Source: Porphyridium purpureum (taxonomy: Eukaryota > Rhodophyta > Bangiophyceae > Porphyridiales > Porphyridiaceae). From it: a stretch of DNA of 64,000 nt. The stretch spans positions 930,001-994,000 of the forward strand of contig VRMN01000004.1 in NCBI GenBank assembly GCA_008690995.1, read 5' to 3'. A program made the translations under genes and the position numbers. Below, one piece after another: positions 55,622 through 64,000 of the stretch; within the stretch, counting starts at the first letter, position 1, and the number at the start of each line of letters is the position of its first letter. The notes under the pieces were generated by a model. That model saw nothing but the letters and a program-made list of their open reading frames with translations. It searched no databases and had not been told where the DNA came from.

Positions 55622-55678
55622 GTACAGTTCGCCCTAATCGCTCTAGAGGTACACTCGATCATGCGCGCGATACTGTAC
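55622..55678. promoter_or_regulatory. Paired GTAC elements upstream of the 55851 gene
   Basis: GTACAGT at 55622-55628 and ACTGTAC at 55672-55678 form an inverted pair, with a GTACACT-like site between them. They lie 170-230 bp upstream of the ATG at 55851. Confidence 0.4.
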
Positions 55679-55850
55679 ACCCACCTGCAGCCGTTTGGTT
55701 GCGGGTCCAGCTGTGCGCGACACAACTGAAGCTGTAAGGATGCGGAGTGAGTCGGTGCTCGCGTTCAACGGTGTTGTCAGAGGGTGATCGACTGTGCACG
55801 TCTTATACTCGTGCGTGCAAGTCGTCGGCCCGCAGGTTGGGACCGCAGGT

Positions 55851-56726
55851 ATGGCGACCGCACGGTGTGCGTGCGACGCGTGCGACTCGTGCAAGCGGCG
55901 TGGCAAGAACTCGGACGACGGGTACATGTCGCGTGTACCGGAGAAGGATTACCGCTTGGACCGCAAGGCGCTCAGCATGGTGGATTTCGGGGTGGTCAGC
56001 GCAGGGCGAGACGCCGGACCGTCTGTCGCGGGGAGCGCAGGAAGAACCCAGCGGTCCCCACATGCGCGACGCCAGCAACAGGACGGCGCGGCGAAGCAGA
56101 ATCACGCGCTCGACCTGAACGACGCGGGACAAGGCGAGTCCGGGGTGAGGATAGGGCTCGGACCATCGCTTTCAATCGAGACTGGATCTTTGGGCAACGC
56201 GCGGCAAAGTATGAGCGGAGGGATTGTCTCAGAGCCTGGACACACCCAAGGCTCGCGCGCGAGGAAAACACAGAACCAAGGATCGCTGTCAAACGCAAGC
56301 TCGCAATCGCATCTTGACATCCTACTCAGCCCGAGGTACAGAAGATCATCCACGTACACGCAAGACTTGACAACCATCGAAGAAGTCGACAACGAGAATG
56401 AGGCAGACTCGGACGAGCCGGATTCCGGTGATGGAACTGAACAACAGCCCAGCTCCTCCAGCACTCACAGAGACTGCGCGGAGGACTTTGTTGCAACGCG
56501 CGCGCACGACGCCAGCATTATGGCCAAGGCCCCCATGGAGACGTCAAAGTCGCATGGCCTGCGCGCGCCATGGCATCGGCCGAAAAACAGGGAGAGGTTT
56601 GGCGTTGCGATGGGCTTGTCGAGAGGCCCGAATCTCAACGATAAGGACAGGGGTAATGAGACGAGTGCGCCCGCTGACCAAAATTCGCATTCGGCTCTTG
56701 ACATGAAGATATACTCACTGCCGTGA
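55851..56726 (+). CDS. Unknown acidic/disordered protein with N-terminal Cys cluster
   Basis: The 291-residue product starts MATARCACDACDSCKRRGKN, a compact cysteine cluster that could bind zinc or be lipidated. YMSRVPEKDYRLDRKALSMV follows, then a Ser/Gly/Asp-rich disordered region with an acidic stretch (IEEVDNENEADSDEPDSGDG). No domain was recognised. A second in-frame ATG lies upstream at 55794. Codon use is like the neighbours. Confidence 0.45.
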   Translation: MATARCACDACDSCKRRGKNSDDGYMSRVPEKDYRLDRKALSMVDFGVVSAGRDAGPSVAGSAGRTQRSPHARRQQQDGAAKQNHALDLNDAGQGESGVRIGLGPSLSIETGSLGNARQSMSGGIVSEPGHTQGSRARKTQNQGSLSNASSQSHLDILLSPRYRRSSTYTQDLTTIEEVDNENEADSDEPDSGDGTEQQPSSSSTHRDCAEDFVATRAHDASIMAKAPMETSKSHGLRAPWHRPKNRERFGVAMGLSRGPNLNDKDRGNETSAPADQNSHSALDMKIYSLP

Positions 56727-56797
56727 AGATTAAAGGCGGCAAGCTCAGTAAACCGAACAAAGCAGATTAAAGATCAAGTTTTAAGCGATGTCGGACC

Positions 56798-59248
56798 ATG
56801 TCCGGGGGGTTTTTTAAAGCTCGCTGTCAAACTGGAGCTTCGGCGCGGCCGAGCCGGAAGCCTATTCAATACCTGCCAGACTCAGACGAAGAGGCAGAGG
56901 CTCGTGCCACAACCGCTGCGTGGACCACTGTTGAGCAAACTGCCGCGAGTAGTGTCGCCGCCAACAAGGCGGGCACTTCGGCATGTGCAGGGCAAACTCG
57001 GGGCCAAGCGGACGTGCGTGTCCTCAGTGCGCGAGGAATAGTTGTGGATGAGCTCGCCGAAGTTGAAATCCATGCCGAGGTAGCGGCCAAGCTTATGCCG
57101 CACCAGGTAGAAGGCATCAAGTTTTTGTTCCAACGGTACTTGAAGAACGATGGCGGAGCGCTGCTCGCGGATGAGATGGGTCTTGGCAAAACTGCTCAGG
57201 CCGCAGTCTTCATGGCATTGGTCCACGAATACCGTATGAAAAGAGGGAAGTCGCGGCATCCAAGTTTGCTGGTAGTCCCACGCAGCTTGGTGACCAATTG
57301 GCTAGACGAGATGACCGTGTGGGCGCCTTCATTGCGCGTCGTGGAGTTTGCGAAGAGTAGGAAGGACGAGCTTGTGAGAAGTCTGTACAGAAAACGAGGC
57401 GCGGACGTTTTGATGTGTACGTACGAGGCGGTACGGGACCATACCGAATGGTTCGCGGAGGAAGTGAAGCTTTGGAGTTTGATGATCATGGACGAGATTC
57501 ATGTTCTGAAAAACCCAGACAGCGGGCTGTCCAAAGCACTGGCTACGATTTCGTGCAGCCGACGCTTTGGGCTGACGGGAACGCCCGTACAAAATAGCAT
57601 CATGGACCTGTATCAGATCTTGTGGCAATGTGTCTCGCACTCTGAACAATTTCCCACCGAAGCCGAATTTACGAGCTGGTATGCAGAGCCACTGACAAGG
57701 GGTCAGTATGCAAATGCGACGGGCGATGAAATGGAAGAAAAGCGGCGCGCAGAAGAGCAGCTTGAAAAGTTGAAGTCGTGTTACATGTTGCGTCGCCTGT
57801 CGAGAAATGTGCTACGTAATGTGCTTGGTGACAAGAGCGATCTCATCTTGGAATGCAAGGCTCCGAAGCAGCAGCTTGATCTGTTGCGTCGCCTCGAGGC
57901 TTCACTAGATTACGAATTTATTGCCGATTCTTTTGCGCACAGAAATGGCTCTGAACACGAGTACACCGAGTGGAAGGCAGAAATGGTGAGAAGGATGCAC
58001 GAAAATCCTGCGTCGAGCTCCGTCTGGCATGGGCAGCATGAGAGCGGCGCAATGTGCCCCAAATGCCCAATGTGTCTCGCCTTTCCGCTGATCCACTGGA
58101 TGATGAAAATATGCTCCTCATACAAGCTCATTTTACCAGACATTCGTGACCGTGAAACGGATCCAAAGAGGTACGCCAAAATGAAAGCAATGACGAGGTA
58201 CCTTTTAGGCGAGCATTACAAAAATTATGATCGCGATAGATTGACTGAGCACGATTTGGCGATGTCTGCGAAGCTGACGCTGCTAAGTCGCCTGCTGGAG
58301 AGCTACAAGAAGAACAATGAGAAAGTGCTCATCTTCAGCAATTTCACCAAGGTACTGGATGTGCTCAAGTATCTTTGCATAGATCGTGGCTATGTCTTTT
58401 CGCGCTTGGACGGCAACACAACGAACCGACAGGAGGTTGTGAATGACTTTAACAGCAAGGTGAGCTCATTTGTGTTCCTGATTTCGACACGGGCCGGTGG
58501 GATCGGGCTGAATATTACCTCAGCGTGTCGAGTGATTTTGTACGACCCTGGGTGGAATCCGAGCTTTGATCTCCAGGCGCAAGACCGCGCGTTTAGAATC
58601 GGACAGGAGAAGGATGTGATTGTCAGCCGTTTGATCGTCGCCAACACAATCGAGCAAGAGATCAACAAGCGACAAATTCTAAAGCTCCAGCTATCGCGAA
58701 GCGCGTACAATGAGCAAGATATCGACGAGGCAAGGTTTTTTCTCGAGGGCGATGTGCGCGGTATCCAGTCGCTCTTCAGCTACCAAGCTCATACGCAGAG
58801 CGGGGTGGAAAAGCCGTACCAAAAGAGAATGCGCGAGGTGAACGAGCAAGCATCGCAGGTGCTTGCAGAAGAAGGAGATGTTTGTGTGCAGGTGCTTACT
58901 CGTACAGCCGACGACAAGGGCGCGCTGCTGAAGCAAAGGGCGCCTGATCGACAACCCCCCTCCAGAGCTCAGCGCAATCGAAGCGAAAAGGCATCAAAAC
59001 GGCAGAGGCGTGGCATGATTAGCGACAGCGAAAGCGGTTCGGAACAAGCAAAGCCGAGTAATTTACTCAACCACCATCTTACAGAGTTAAGAGCACACGC
59101 GTCTACAGTTCTCGAGCAAGCGTGGATCGCGCTCGTAGAGGAAGAAAAGGTGCATCTTCGCGAGCTTTTGCCAAGCGTGAAAGGAAGCAAGCGCCTGCAA
59201 AACAGATTAACGTACTTGGCCCGGACGATTGCAAAAGAATTCGGATAG
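56798..59248 (+). CDS. SNF2-family DNA-dependent ATPase (ERCC6L2-like)
   Basis: The 816-residue protein has helicase motifs I (LLADEMGLGKTAQAAVF), II (LMIMDEIHVLKNP), III (RFGLTGTPVQNS), V (STRAGGIGLNITSACRV) and VI (QAQDRAFRIGQEKDV). The DEIH in motif II and the RLDGNTTNRQEVVNDFNS segment resemble the Rad54/ERCC6-like branch, with ERCC6L2 the nearest guess. A cysteine pair sits between the lobes (MCPKCPMCLAFPLIHW), a possible zinc knuckle. The basic C-terminus (RNRSEKASKRQRRG) is probably nuclear localising. It acts on DNA or chromatin during repair or transcription; the subfamily is not certain. Confidence 0.8.
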   Translation: MSGGFFKARCQTGASARPSRKPIQYLPDSDEEAEARATTAAWTTVEQTAASSVAANKAGTSACAGQTRGQADVRVLSARGIVVDELAEVEIHAEVAAKLMPHQVEGIKFLFQRYLKNDGGALLADEMGLGKTAQAAVFMALVHEYRMKRGKSRHPSLLVVPRSLVTNWLDEMTVWAPSLRVVEFAKSRKDELVRSLYRKRGADVLMCTYEAVRDHTEWFAEEVKLWSLMIMDEIHVLKNPDSGLSKALATISCSRRFGLTGTPVQNSIMDLYQILWQCVSHSEQFPTEAEFTSWYAEPLTRGQYANATGDEMEEKRRAEEQLEKLKSCYMLRRLSRNVLRNVLGDKSDLILECKAPKQQLDLLRRLEASLDYEFIADSFAHRNGSEHEYTEWKAEMVRRMHENPASSSVWHGQHESGAMCPKCPMCLAFPLIHWMMKICSSYKLILPDIRDRETDPKRYAKMKAMTRYLLGEHYKNYDRDRLTEHDLAMSAKLTLLSRLLESYKKNNEKVLIFSNFTKVLDVLKYLCIDRGYVFSRLDGNTTNRQEVVNDFNSKVSSFVFLISTRAGGIGLNITSACRVILYDPGWNPSFDLQAQDRAFRIGQEKDVIVSRLIVANTIEQEINKRQILKLQLSRSAYNEQDIDEARFFLEGDVRGIQSLFSYQAHTQSGVEKPYQKRMREVNEQASQVLAEEGDVCVQVLTRTADDKGALLKQRAPDRQPPSRAQRNRSEKASKRQRRGMISDSESGSEQAKPSNLLNHHLTELRAHASTVLEQAWIALVEEEKVHLRELLPSVKGSKRLQNRLTYLARTIAKEFG

Positions 59249-59451
59249 ATACCTTTGCCATCTCATGACACGCGTTGATTGGAGATGCGCTCGACTGCAC
59301 TAGTCGCACAAATTCGATCCTAGGGTCATAGCGCGCCACGCTCCTTCCTCCGTACCGAATGGCATCCGATCTTTCCATCTGATCGCATCAAGCGCGAAGG
59401 GGTCAACACAACCGCGATCAACCGAAGAATCTCCAACAGAGAGGTCCTCGT

Positions 59452-60105
59452 TCACTTATGAAATAGCCTTCTCTGCTGCCAAAGGGGCTGCGACACATTG
59501 CTCGAGTCACGTAAGGCCAAGAAACGGCCGATTCGAGAGTGTACCATCCAGTTCAACACCGCGCTTCCGACTTTGGAGGTGCACACGATCGACGCCGCTC
59601 CAGCCCCGAGCAACATACCAATGAGAGTTCCTACAAGCACTTGCGAGACGGTGTGGTATCCCAAGTAAACTCTGCTCAGTATTGCTAACAAGCTCACACC
59701 ACTGGATCCCAGCATGAGCACGACCGACTCGTGCACTGGCATCAACTGCCACTTTCTGGAATGCATCATGACGCCAAGATAGCACGCGAAGAACGCCATG
59801 AACTGTGCGTGCGCCGACGGCATGCCCAGCTCAAGATGGCCGTCGCCGTTCAGCAGCGCGGGAGACGTGTCCGGCCGCGGCTGCTGGATGACGATCTTGA
59901 ACACCATATTCAGCGCGTCGTTCACCAGCACACCAAGCAGCATGCATAGCACCTGCGCTTCGCGAGTGGCCAAACTCACGGCCACGAGCGCAACCACGAC
60001 AAAGACCGGCGCAAGCGACATGAGCGCCAGTACTTTGCCCCATTCGTCTCCCTTGTCGTACACGACATGCGTCCATTTCAACGCCACCTGTTCTCGTCCG
60101 TTCAT
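59452..60105 (-). CDS. DOLPP1: Dolichyl-diphosphatase (DOLPP1)
   Basis: This multi-pass PAP2-family enzyme (217 aa) removes a phosphate from dolichyl diphosphate at the ER lumen, recycling the N-glycosylation carrier. Motifs are KIVIQQPRP (C1), GMPSAHAQFMAFFACYLG (C2; Ala replaces the usual Ser/Gly next to Ser) and SRVYLGYHTVSQVLVG (C3). The N-terminal THVVYDKGDEWGKVLALMSL-APVF and the C-terminal FLALRDSSNV fit DOLPP1. It is divergent from the carrier gene, with 111 bp between ATGs. Confidence 0.9.
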   Translation of the reverse strand: MNGREQVALKWTHVVYDKGDEWGKVLALMSLAPVFVVVALVAVSLATREAQVLCMLLGVLVNDALNMVFKIVIQQPRPDTSPALLNGDGHLELGMPSAHAQFMAFFACYLGVMMHSRKWQLMPVHESVVLMLGSSGVSLLAILSRVYLGYHTVSQVLVGTLIGMLLGAGAASIVCTSKVGSAVLNWMVHSRIGRFLALRDSSNVSQPLWQQRRLFHK

Positions 60106-60216
60106 TGCGTCTTTTCATCCGTTGCTGGATCGGAGAACAAGAGTCAGCACGCGTGCGAGTCAAACACTTGGGTCGGAATCTGGGCAGGTGAGGGGTGCAG
60201 GAACGCTCTGACGGCG

Positions 60217-61074
60217 ATGGCGCCGCCGGCCGGGAAGGGACTCAAGGATATCCGCAATGGCGCAGTGCTGCAGTGCGTGGAGGCAGCCACGCTGGGACTT
60301 CCTTTTGAGGTATGGAAGACAAGGATGGGGCGGATGCGCGGCGAGACCACTCTGCAAGCGTTTCGCAACATCTATGTCGAAAATGGCCGCGGCCTAGCAG
60401 GTGTATCTGCGTTTTGGAAGGGGATGGGTCCCAAAATGGTCGAATCGGCGTCCAAGGGCGCTGTGCTGCTGTTCTCGAAAGAGCTGATCAATACTGAACT
60501 ACTGCGTTTGGGTACCAGCCAGGGCGTTGCTGGCCTGGCGGCTGGCGCTGGCGGGGGTGTCTGTCAGACCGTTGTGATGGGACCCTGCACGTACGTCGTC
60601 ACTGCGCTGGTCACTGGCGATAAATCGAAATCCATGTCTCAGGTCATTTCATCCACGTGGCGAGAAAGAGGTTTGAAGGGCTTTTATCCAGGTGGTTCGG
60701 CCATCGCTTTCAGGCAGGCCACGAATTGGGCATCTCGGCAAGGATTCACCGACTCGATTCGTGTGCAAATGAAACGAAGGCTGCACGGTGATGAGAAAGC
60801 CAAGCTGACAGGACCGCAGGAAATTGTGTCTGGCGTGCTTGGAGGCATCTTGTCCGCATGGAATCATCCATTTGAGGTCGCGCGTATCGAAATGCAAGCG
60901 CGCGCAAATGCAGGTGAGGCCAAAATGAGTATGCTGCAAGTGTTCAGTATGGTGAGCAAGGAGCATGGCGTTGCGGGACTGTTCAAGGGCGTCGTGCCAC
61001 GCATCGGGCTTGGCGTGTGGCAGACGCTTTTTATGGTGAATGGCGCTCATTACATCAGGGAAAGGCTTGGATGA
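60217..61074 (+). CDS. Yhm2-like mitochondrial carrier (citrate/oxoglutarate)
   Basis: The 285-residue protein matches yeast Yhm2 and fungal/algal relatives in sequence and order: EAATLGLPFEVWKTRM, SASKGAVLLFSKE, GLAAGAGGGVCQTVVMGPCT, IAFRQATNWASRQGFTDSIR, SAWNHPFEVARIEMQA and GLFKGVVPRIGLGVWQTLFM. Carrier motifs are degenerate (PFEVWK, PFEVAR), as in Yhm2. It should exchange citrate and oxoglutarate across the inner mitochondrial membrane and affect NADPH balance. The ATG at 60217 is chosen because it precedes the first helix; the frame upstream to 60067 overlaps the DOLPP1 leader. Confidence 0.85.
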   Translation: MAPPAGKGLKDIRNGAVLQCVEAATLGLPFEVWKTRMGRMRGETTLQAFRNIYVENGRGLAGVSAFWKGMGPKMVESASKGAVLLFSKELINTELLRLGTSQGVAGLAAGAGGGVCQTVVMGPCTYVVTALVTGDKSKSMSQVISSTWRERGLKGFYPGGSAIAFRQATNWASRQGFTDSIRVQMKRRLHGDEKAKLTGPQEIVSGVLGGILSAWNHPFEVARIEMQARANAGEAKMSMLQVFSMVSKEHGVAGLFKGVVPRIGLGVWQTLFMVNGAHYIRERLG

Positions 61075-61215
61075 AAGAAATACGTATTCACAGCTGAGCG
61101 ACCACATGATCACGCAAAACACTTTTCACAAATTTTCTTGCATCATCATGAACACCTCATGAGACATGCGACATCAATCTCCACGCATACAAGAAAAAGT
61201 TTGTCTTCTGACTCT

Positions 61216-62355
61216 TCACATACCAAGAACTTGCTTGATCGAGTCGAACATGCGGTACTTGTTTGGCAAGTAATACGCTTCATGCACCAGAGGGAATGGC
61301 GTATCCCAGCCGGTCACCCTGGCAACGGGCGCTTCGAGAGAGTAAAAGCAGTGCTCCTGGATACTTGCCACGATCTCGGCTCCAAACCCGCTGGTGCGCG
61401 GCGCTTCGTGGGATACAATGGCACGTCCGGTCTTGCGCACCGAATTCATGACTAGGTCGCGGTCCCACGGAAGCAGGCTCATGAGATCAATGACCTCGCA
61501 CGACGCCTGCAACTCCTGTTCTGCCATTTCTGCGACAGCGAGACACACATTGACCTGGTTTCCCCACGCGACGAGCGTGAGATCGTCGCCGGAACGCACA
61601 ATCTGCCCTACGCCGAGCGGGATTTCATAGTCTCGCACCGGCACGTCCGCTATGCTTGTGCGATACAGTGCCTTTGGCTCGAAAAAAACGACGGGGTCTT
61701 TGCAGCGTACCGCGCTGCGGAGCAAGCCCTTTGCCGAAATCGGGTCGCGCACCATCACCACTTTCAGGCCAGGGGTGTGGGTAAAGTACGCTTCGGGAGA
61801 TTGTGAGTGGTAGTGGCCACCGTGCCCTACTGCGCCGCACGGTGCGCGGACAACCAGCCCGCCGCAGTCGTATTGCCCGCCGCTGCGATAGCGAAACTTG
61901 GCCGCCTCGTTCGTGAGCTGATCAAACGCTGGATAAATATAGTCGGCGAATTGTATTTCGGCAATCGCTGTGCACCCAGAAGATGCATATCCAACTGCCA
62001 TGCCGCAGATTCCCTGCTCGCTCAGGGGCGTGTTAAACACCCGGTCTGCGCCAAACTTTTCGCGCAAGCCAGTCGTACACCTGAACACGCCACCAAACGC
62101 AACGTCCTCTCCGAAAATGATCGCAGACGGGTCTGTCTCGAGCGACAAACGCAGCGCGTCGTTAATGGCCTGAAACAAGTTCATCGACTTTGTGCCTTGC
62201 TCTCCGGGCTCCACTGCCAGGAGCGGAGGCTGCTGCAGCCCAGTGGCACATCCGCGGCTCCAGTCACGCGCTTGCCGCGCGCGCGGCGTCTGCAGCTGTG
62301 CGGCAAGCTTGCATAAGCGGCGTACACCCAGCGCCTGCATTGCGTCTGGCGTCAT
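61216..62355 (-). CDS. BCKDHB: Branched-chain 2-oxoacid dehydrogenase E1 beta subunit
   Basis: This thiamine-dependent decarboxylase subunit (379 aa) works in the mitochondrial BCKDH complex of leucine, isoleucine and valine breakdown. [57 protein letters not shown] and [15 protein letters not shown] are all diagnostic for the BCKDH rather than the pyruvate type. The first ATG (62355) gives an Arg-rich presequence ([20 protein letters not shown]). GTAC elements at 62461-62530 lie in the promoter. Confidence 0.9.
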   Translation of the reverse strand: MTPDAMQALGVRRLCKLAAQLQTPRARQARDWSRGCATGLQQPPLLAVEPGEQGTKSMNLFQAINDALRLSLETDPSAIIFGEDVAFGGVFRCTTGLREKFGADRVFNTPLSEQGICGMAVGYASSGCTAIAEIQFADYIYPAFDQLTNEAAKFRYRSGGQYDCGGLVVRAPCGAVGHGGHYHSQSPEAYFTHTPGLKVVMVRDPISAKGLLRSAVRCKDPVVFFEPKALYRTSIADVPVRDYEIPLGVGQIVRSGDDLTLVAWGNQVNVCLAVAEMAEQELQASCEVIDLMSLLPWDRDLVMNSVRKTGRAIVSHEAPRTSGFGAEIVASIQEHCFYSLEAPVARVTGWDTPFPLVHEAYYLPNKYRMFDSIKQVLGM

Positions 62356-62460
62356 GTCACCGAACGTCTCATTCGACCTTTCAGTCACCCGGTCACATAT
62401 CTCCACTCTTACGCTCCGTTTCGCGACATGAAACCAGGACCGCCTTCCACGCCCAAGGAC

Positions 62461-62530
62461 ACTGTACCTGGAGCTGTCCCTCCTGGGTGCGTGAAAGGCA
62501 GTGTACCTTATCCGGTGTGACGGTACACTG
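62461..62530. promoter_or_regulatory. GTAC-type elements upstream of BCKDH E1 beta
   Basis: ACTGTAC lies at 62461-62467, with related AGTGTAC (62500-62506) and GTACACT (62523-62529). All fall in the interval between the E1-beta ATG and the sulfotransferase stop. Confidence 0.35.
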
Positions 62531-62541
62531 CAGCGCAGCGG

Positions 62542-63918
62542 CTAGTGGCTCTGCGCGTGCCGGGGAGTGGCGTATTCGGGCATGGAGCGGAAGTCGCATG
62601 CGTACGTGTTCCGCACGCGCTCCATGATCTGCGGCGAGTAGTACTTGTTGATCTTCTTGCTTGCCTCGTTCGCCAAAAACTTGATGTCCTTCTGACTGGG
62701 AAAGCGCTCCAGCACTCTGCCCACAGCCTGCAGCACGAGCTCCGCATCGGCGCTCATGTTCTCGAAACGGCCCACAAAATCGTACGGAAACACGTCCAGC
62801 GAGCAAAGAAACGACTGCAGCGCCCAGTGCTCGTTCATCTGCCAGGGGCTCTGAAGCGAGATCGCATTCACGAACTCTTGGAAGCTGGGCTTGCGCTCGC
62901 TCTTGTAATCTCGCTGTGTCAGGAAGCGCCAGCCGTACAGCTGGCCTAGATACGTCGCGTACTCCTCCGACTTTGGGTCTTTGTTCACAATTTTGTTCAG
63001 GTAGCACGAGAGGACGCGGTCCAGTGGATTGCGCACGAACACAAACTTCAAAAATGTGGGGTCCTTCATCAAAGCTTCAACCTCCTCCACCGAGTACGAT
63101 GACAGAAAACGCAGCCCGGAACGCGCGCGCGAGTGTGCAGTCAACAGATCGGCATAGTCTTCGAATCCTTCAAACTTTCGAATCAGCATCTTGAAGTTTG
63201 AATTGGCCACTTTGGGAACTGGGCAGTAAATCAGTCTGCTTTTCTCAGAAACGATAATGCGATTCGCCGCAGCACTGGCCCTCAGCTCGCGTGCGGATAC
63301 CTTGCGCCCAGGGTATCTCGAGCGCCCGCGCATGTTTTCGTACGCCGTCAACACGCTCTGATGCAAGACATCCTTTGACACAGACGCTGGCAGCTGTACG
63401 AGGTGTTCAACGTCTGGGTGGTCCAGCAGTGCCTGTGCCGAGAACGAGGTGTACCCCGCTGCGCCCGCTGGCAGTGCAAATGCGCGGACACCATGGACGC
63501 TCGAGCCAGCTCCAGCGCCGCTGACATCCTGTCTCGAGTTCTCAGAACCGTTCAGCTCTTCCCGAAGCACGTCAAACGCGCTCTTTGGGACTGCGCGCGA
63601 GGCGCGTTCTCTCCGCGAAACTGCATGCACGAGCTTCGCTTCGGCAATGTGCACTTTTCTCTTCACGCGCTCGCTCATGCCTCGCACACCGCCGACGCCG
63701 CCATCCTGAAGGTCAAAAGAACCATCGGCATCATCATATCTGCTGGAATCCTGGTCGCGAGCCAGCACATATACCACCACAAACAGAACAACTGCCGTTG
63801 CGACCAACGCCGGCAGCGACGGCGCGAACCCTGTTGCCGAGCTTGAGCTCCCACTTCCTCCTGCAGCTCCTGCTCCACCAAACATCGGCGCTCCAGCGCC
63901 TCTCGCTTGATTCTTCAT
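62542..63918 (-). CDS. Golgi-type sulfotransferase (family 2, CHST/HNK-1ST-like)
   Basis: This type II membrane protein (458 aa) has a short cytosolic tail, a signal anchor (LPALVATAVVLFVVVYVLA, about residues 36-54) and a disordered stem. The catalytic domain has the 5'-PSB site in LIYCPVPKVANSNFKMLIRK and the 3'-PB site in FKFVFVRNPLDRVLSCYLNK, both typical of the carbohydrate sulfotransferase family. YDFVGRFENMSAD is the family's third conserved region. PAPS is the donor and a sugar the acceptor; sulfated cell-wall polysaccharide is a plausible product in an alga. The first true ATG is at 63918, but the frame stays open to the window edge. Confidence 0.85.
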   Translation of the reverse strand: MKNQARGAGAPMFGGAGAAGGSGSSSSATGFAPSLPALVATAVVLFVVVYVLARDQDSSRYDDADGSFDLQDGGVGGVRGMSERVKRKVHIAEAKLVHAVSRRERASRAVPKSAFDVLREELNGSENSRQDVSGAGAGSSVHGVRAFALPAGAAGYTSFSAQALLDHPDVEHLVQLPASVSKDVLHQSVLTAYENMRGRSRYPGRKVSARELRASAAANRIIVSEKSRLIYCPVPKVANSNFKMLIRKFEGFEDYADLLTAHSRARSGLRFLSSYSVEEVEALMKDPTFLKFVFVRNPLDRVLSCYLNKIVNKDPKSEEYATYLGQLYGWRFLTQRDYKSERKPSFQEFVNAISLQSPWQMNEHWALQSFLCSLDVFPYDFVGRFENMSADAELVLQAVGRVLERFPSQKDIKFLANEASKKINKYYSPQIMERVRNTYACDFRSMPEYATPRHAQSH

Positions 63919-64000
63919 CGCCTCCACGTCCTCCTCCCCATGCACACGATTTATTCTCACCTTGATCGGCTGGTGCACTTGCGTAGCTACGCTGAACGAC

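Noticed and set aside
55622-55678. Inverted GTAC pair read as transposon terminal repeats
   Set aside because: Only seven bases each, no transposase or target duplication, and the same heptamer occurs singly or in tandem elsewhere.
62356-62406. BCKDH E1 beta start at 62406
   Set aside because: That codon is GTG; the first ATG is at 62355 and already gives a mitochondrial-type presequence.
1-64000. Retroelements, DNA transposons, CRISPR arrays, bacterial operons
   Set aside because: No reverse transcriptase, integrase, transposase, capsid or Cas-like frame and no spaced direct repeats were seen; repeats present are simple di- and trinucleotide tracts.

Overview
The window is nuclear DNA from a compact, intron-poor eukaryote, most likely a unicellular alga and quite possibly a red alga. 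This is inference. It rests on about 40 mostly single-exon genes packed on both strands, eukaryote-only families (exportin-T, Rix1-complex subunits, RFWD3, YIPF6, tafazzin, dolichyl-diphosphatase, a Yhm2-type carrier), several bacterial-type proteins suggesting organelles (Ycf45/SPD1-like ATPase, RimO-like methylthiotransferase, RoxA/YcfD-like ribosomal oxygenase), and a circularly permuted tRNA gene of the kind known from cyanidiophyte red algae and prasinophyte green algae. No prokaryotic operon, CRISPR array, virus-like element or intact transposon was recognised.

The central observation is at 34909-34984, a permuted tRNA-Cys(GCA) gene. The 3' half (anticodon 3' arm, T arm with B box, acceptor 3' strand, discriminator T) lies upstream of the 5' half (acceptor 5' strand, D arm, anticodon 5' arm), separated by only four bases. 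The flanks can fold into a relaxed bulge-helix-bulge at the 37/38 junction, and T tracts for RNA polymerase III follow.

Layout. 1-2.7 kb is gene-poor. 2.8-12 kb holds a group XII phospholipase A2, an F-box/LRR gene with two spliceosomal introns, a CHCH protein, a small membrane protein, a decayed methyltransferase, a two-repeat protein of unknown function, YIPF6 and an aldo-keto reductase. 12-27.8 kb holds a CRT-like transporter, IPI1/TEX10, a bisphosphate nucleotidase, a P450, a patatin-like lipase, RFWD3, a Ycf45-like ATPase and an FG-GAP protein. 28-37.6 kb holds tafazzin, TRM7 with a 58-residue membrane-protein ORF three bases upstream, a RoxA-like oxygenase, an M13 peptidase, the permuted tRNA, IPI3/WDR18 and an F-box/SUKH protein. 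38-50.7 kb holds a U1A-like RRM protein, a dienelactone hydrolase with a decayed partial copy, an unknown helical protein, an FGGY kinase, PSTK, an OPR/FASTK-like protein, a RimO-like enzyme and a CaaX-tailed disordered protein. 52-64 kb holds exportin-T, an unknown Cys-rich protein, an SNF2 ATPase, DOLPP1, a Yhm2-like carrier, BCKDH E1-beta and a family-2 sulfotransferase.

Two functional threads recur. One is tRNA and translation: permuted tRNA-Cys, PSTK (which implies selenocysteine use), TRM7, exportin-T, and RimO-like and RoxA-like ribosomal modification enzymes. The other is 60S assembly: IPI1 and IPI3 of the Rix1 complex are both present. Noncoding sequence shows two recurring features: a GTAC-centred element (ACTGTAC/GTACAGT) upstream of many genes, and GA-rich leaders on the coding strand. 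Gene spacing is extreme in places: divergent ATGs 8 bp apart, same-strand ORFs 3, 26 and 52 bp apart, and convergent stops 6 bp apart.
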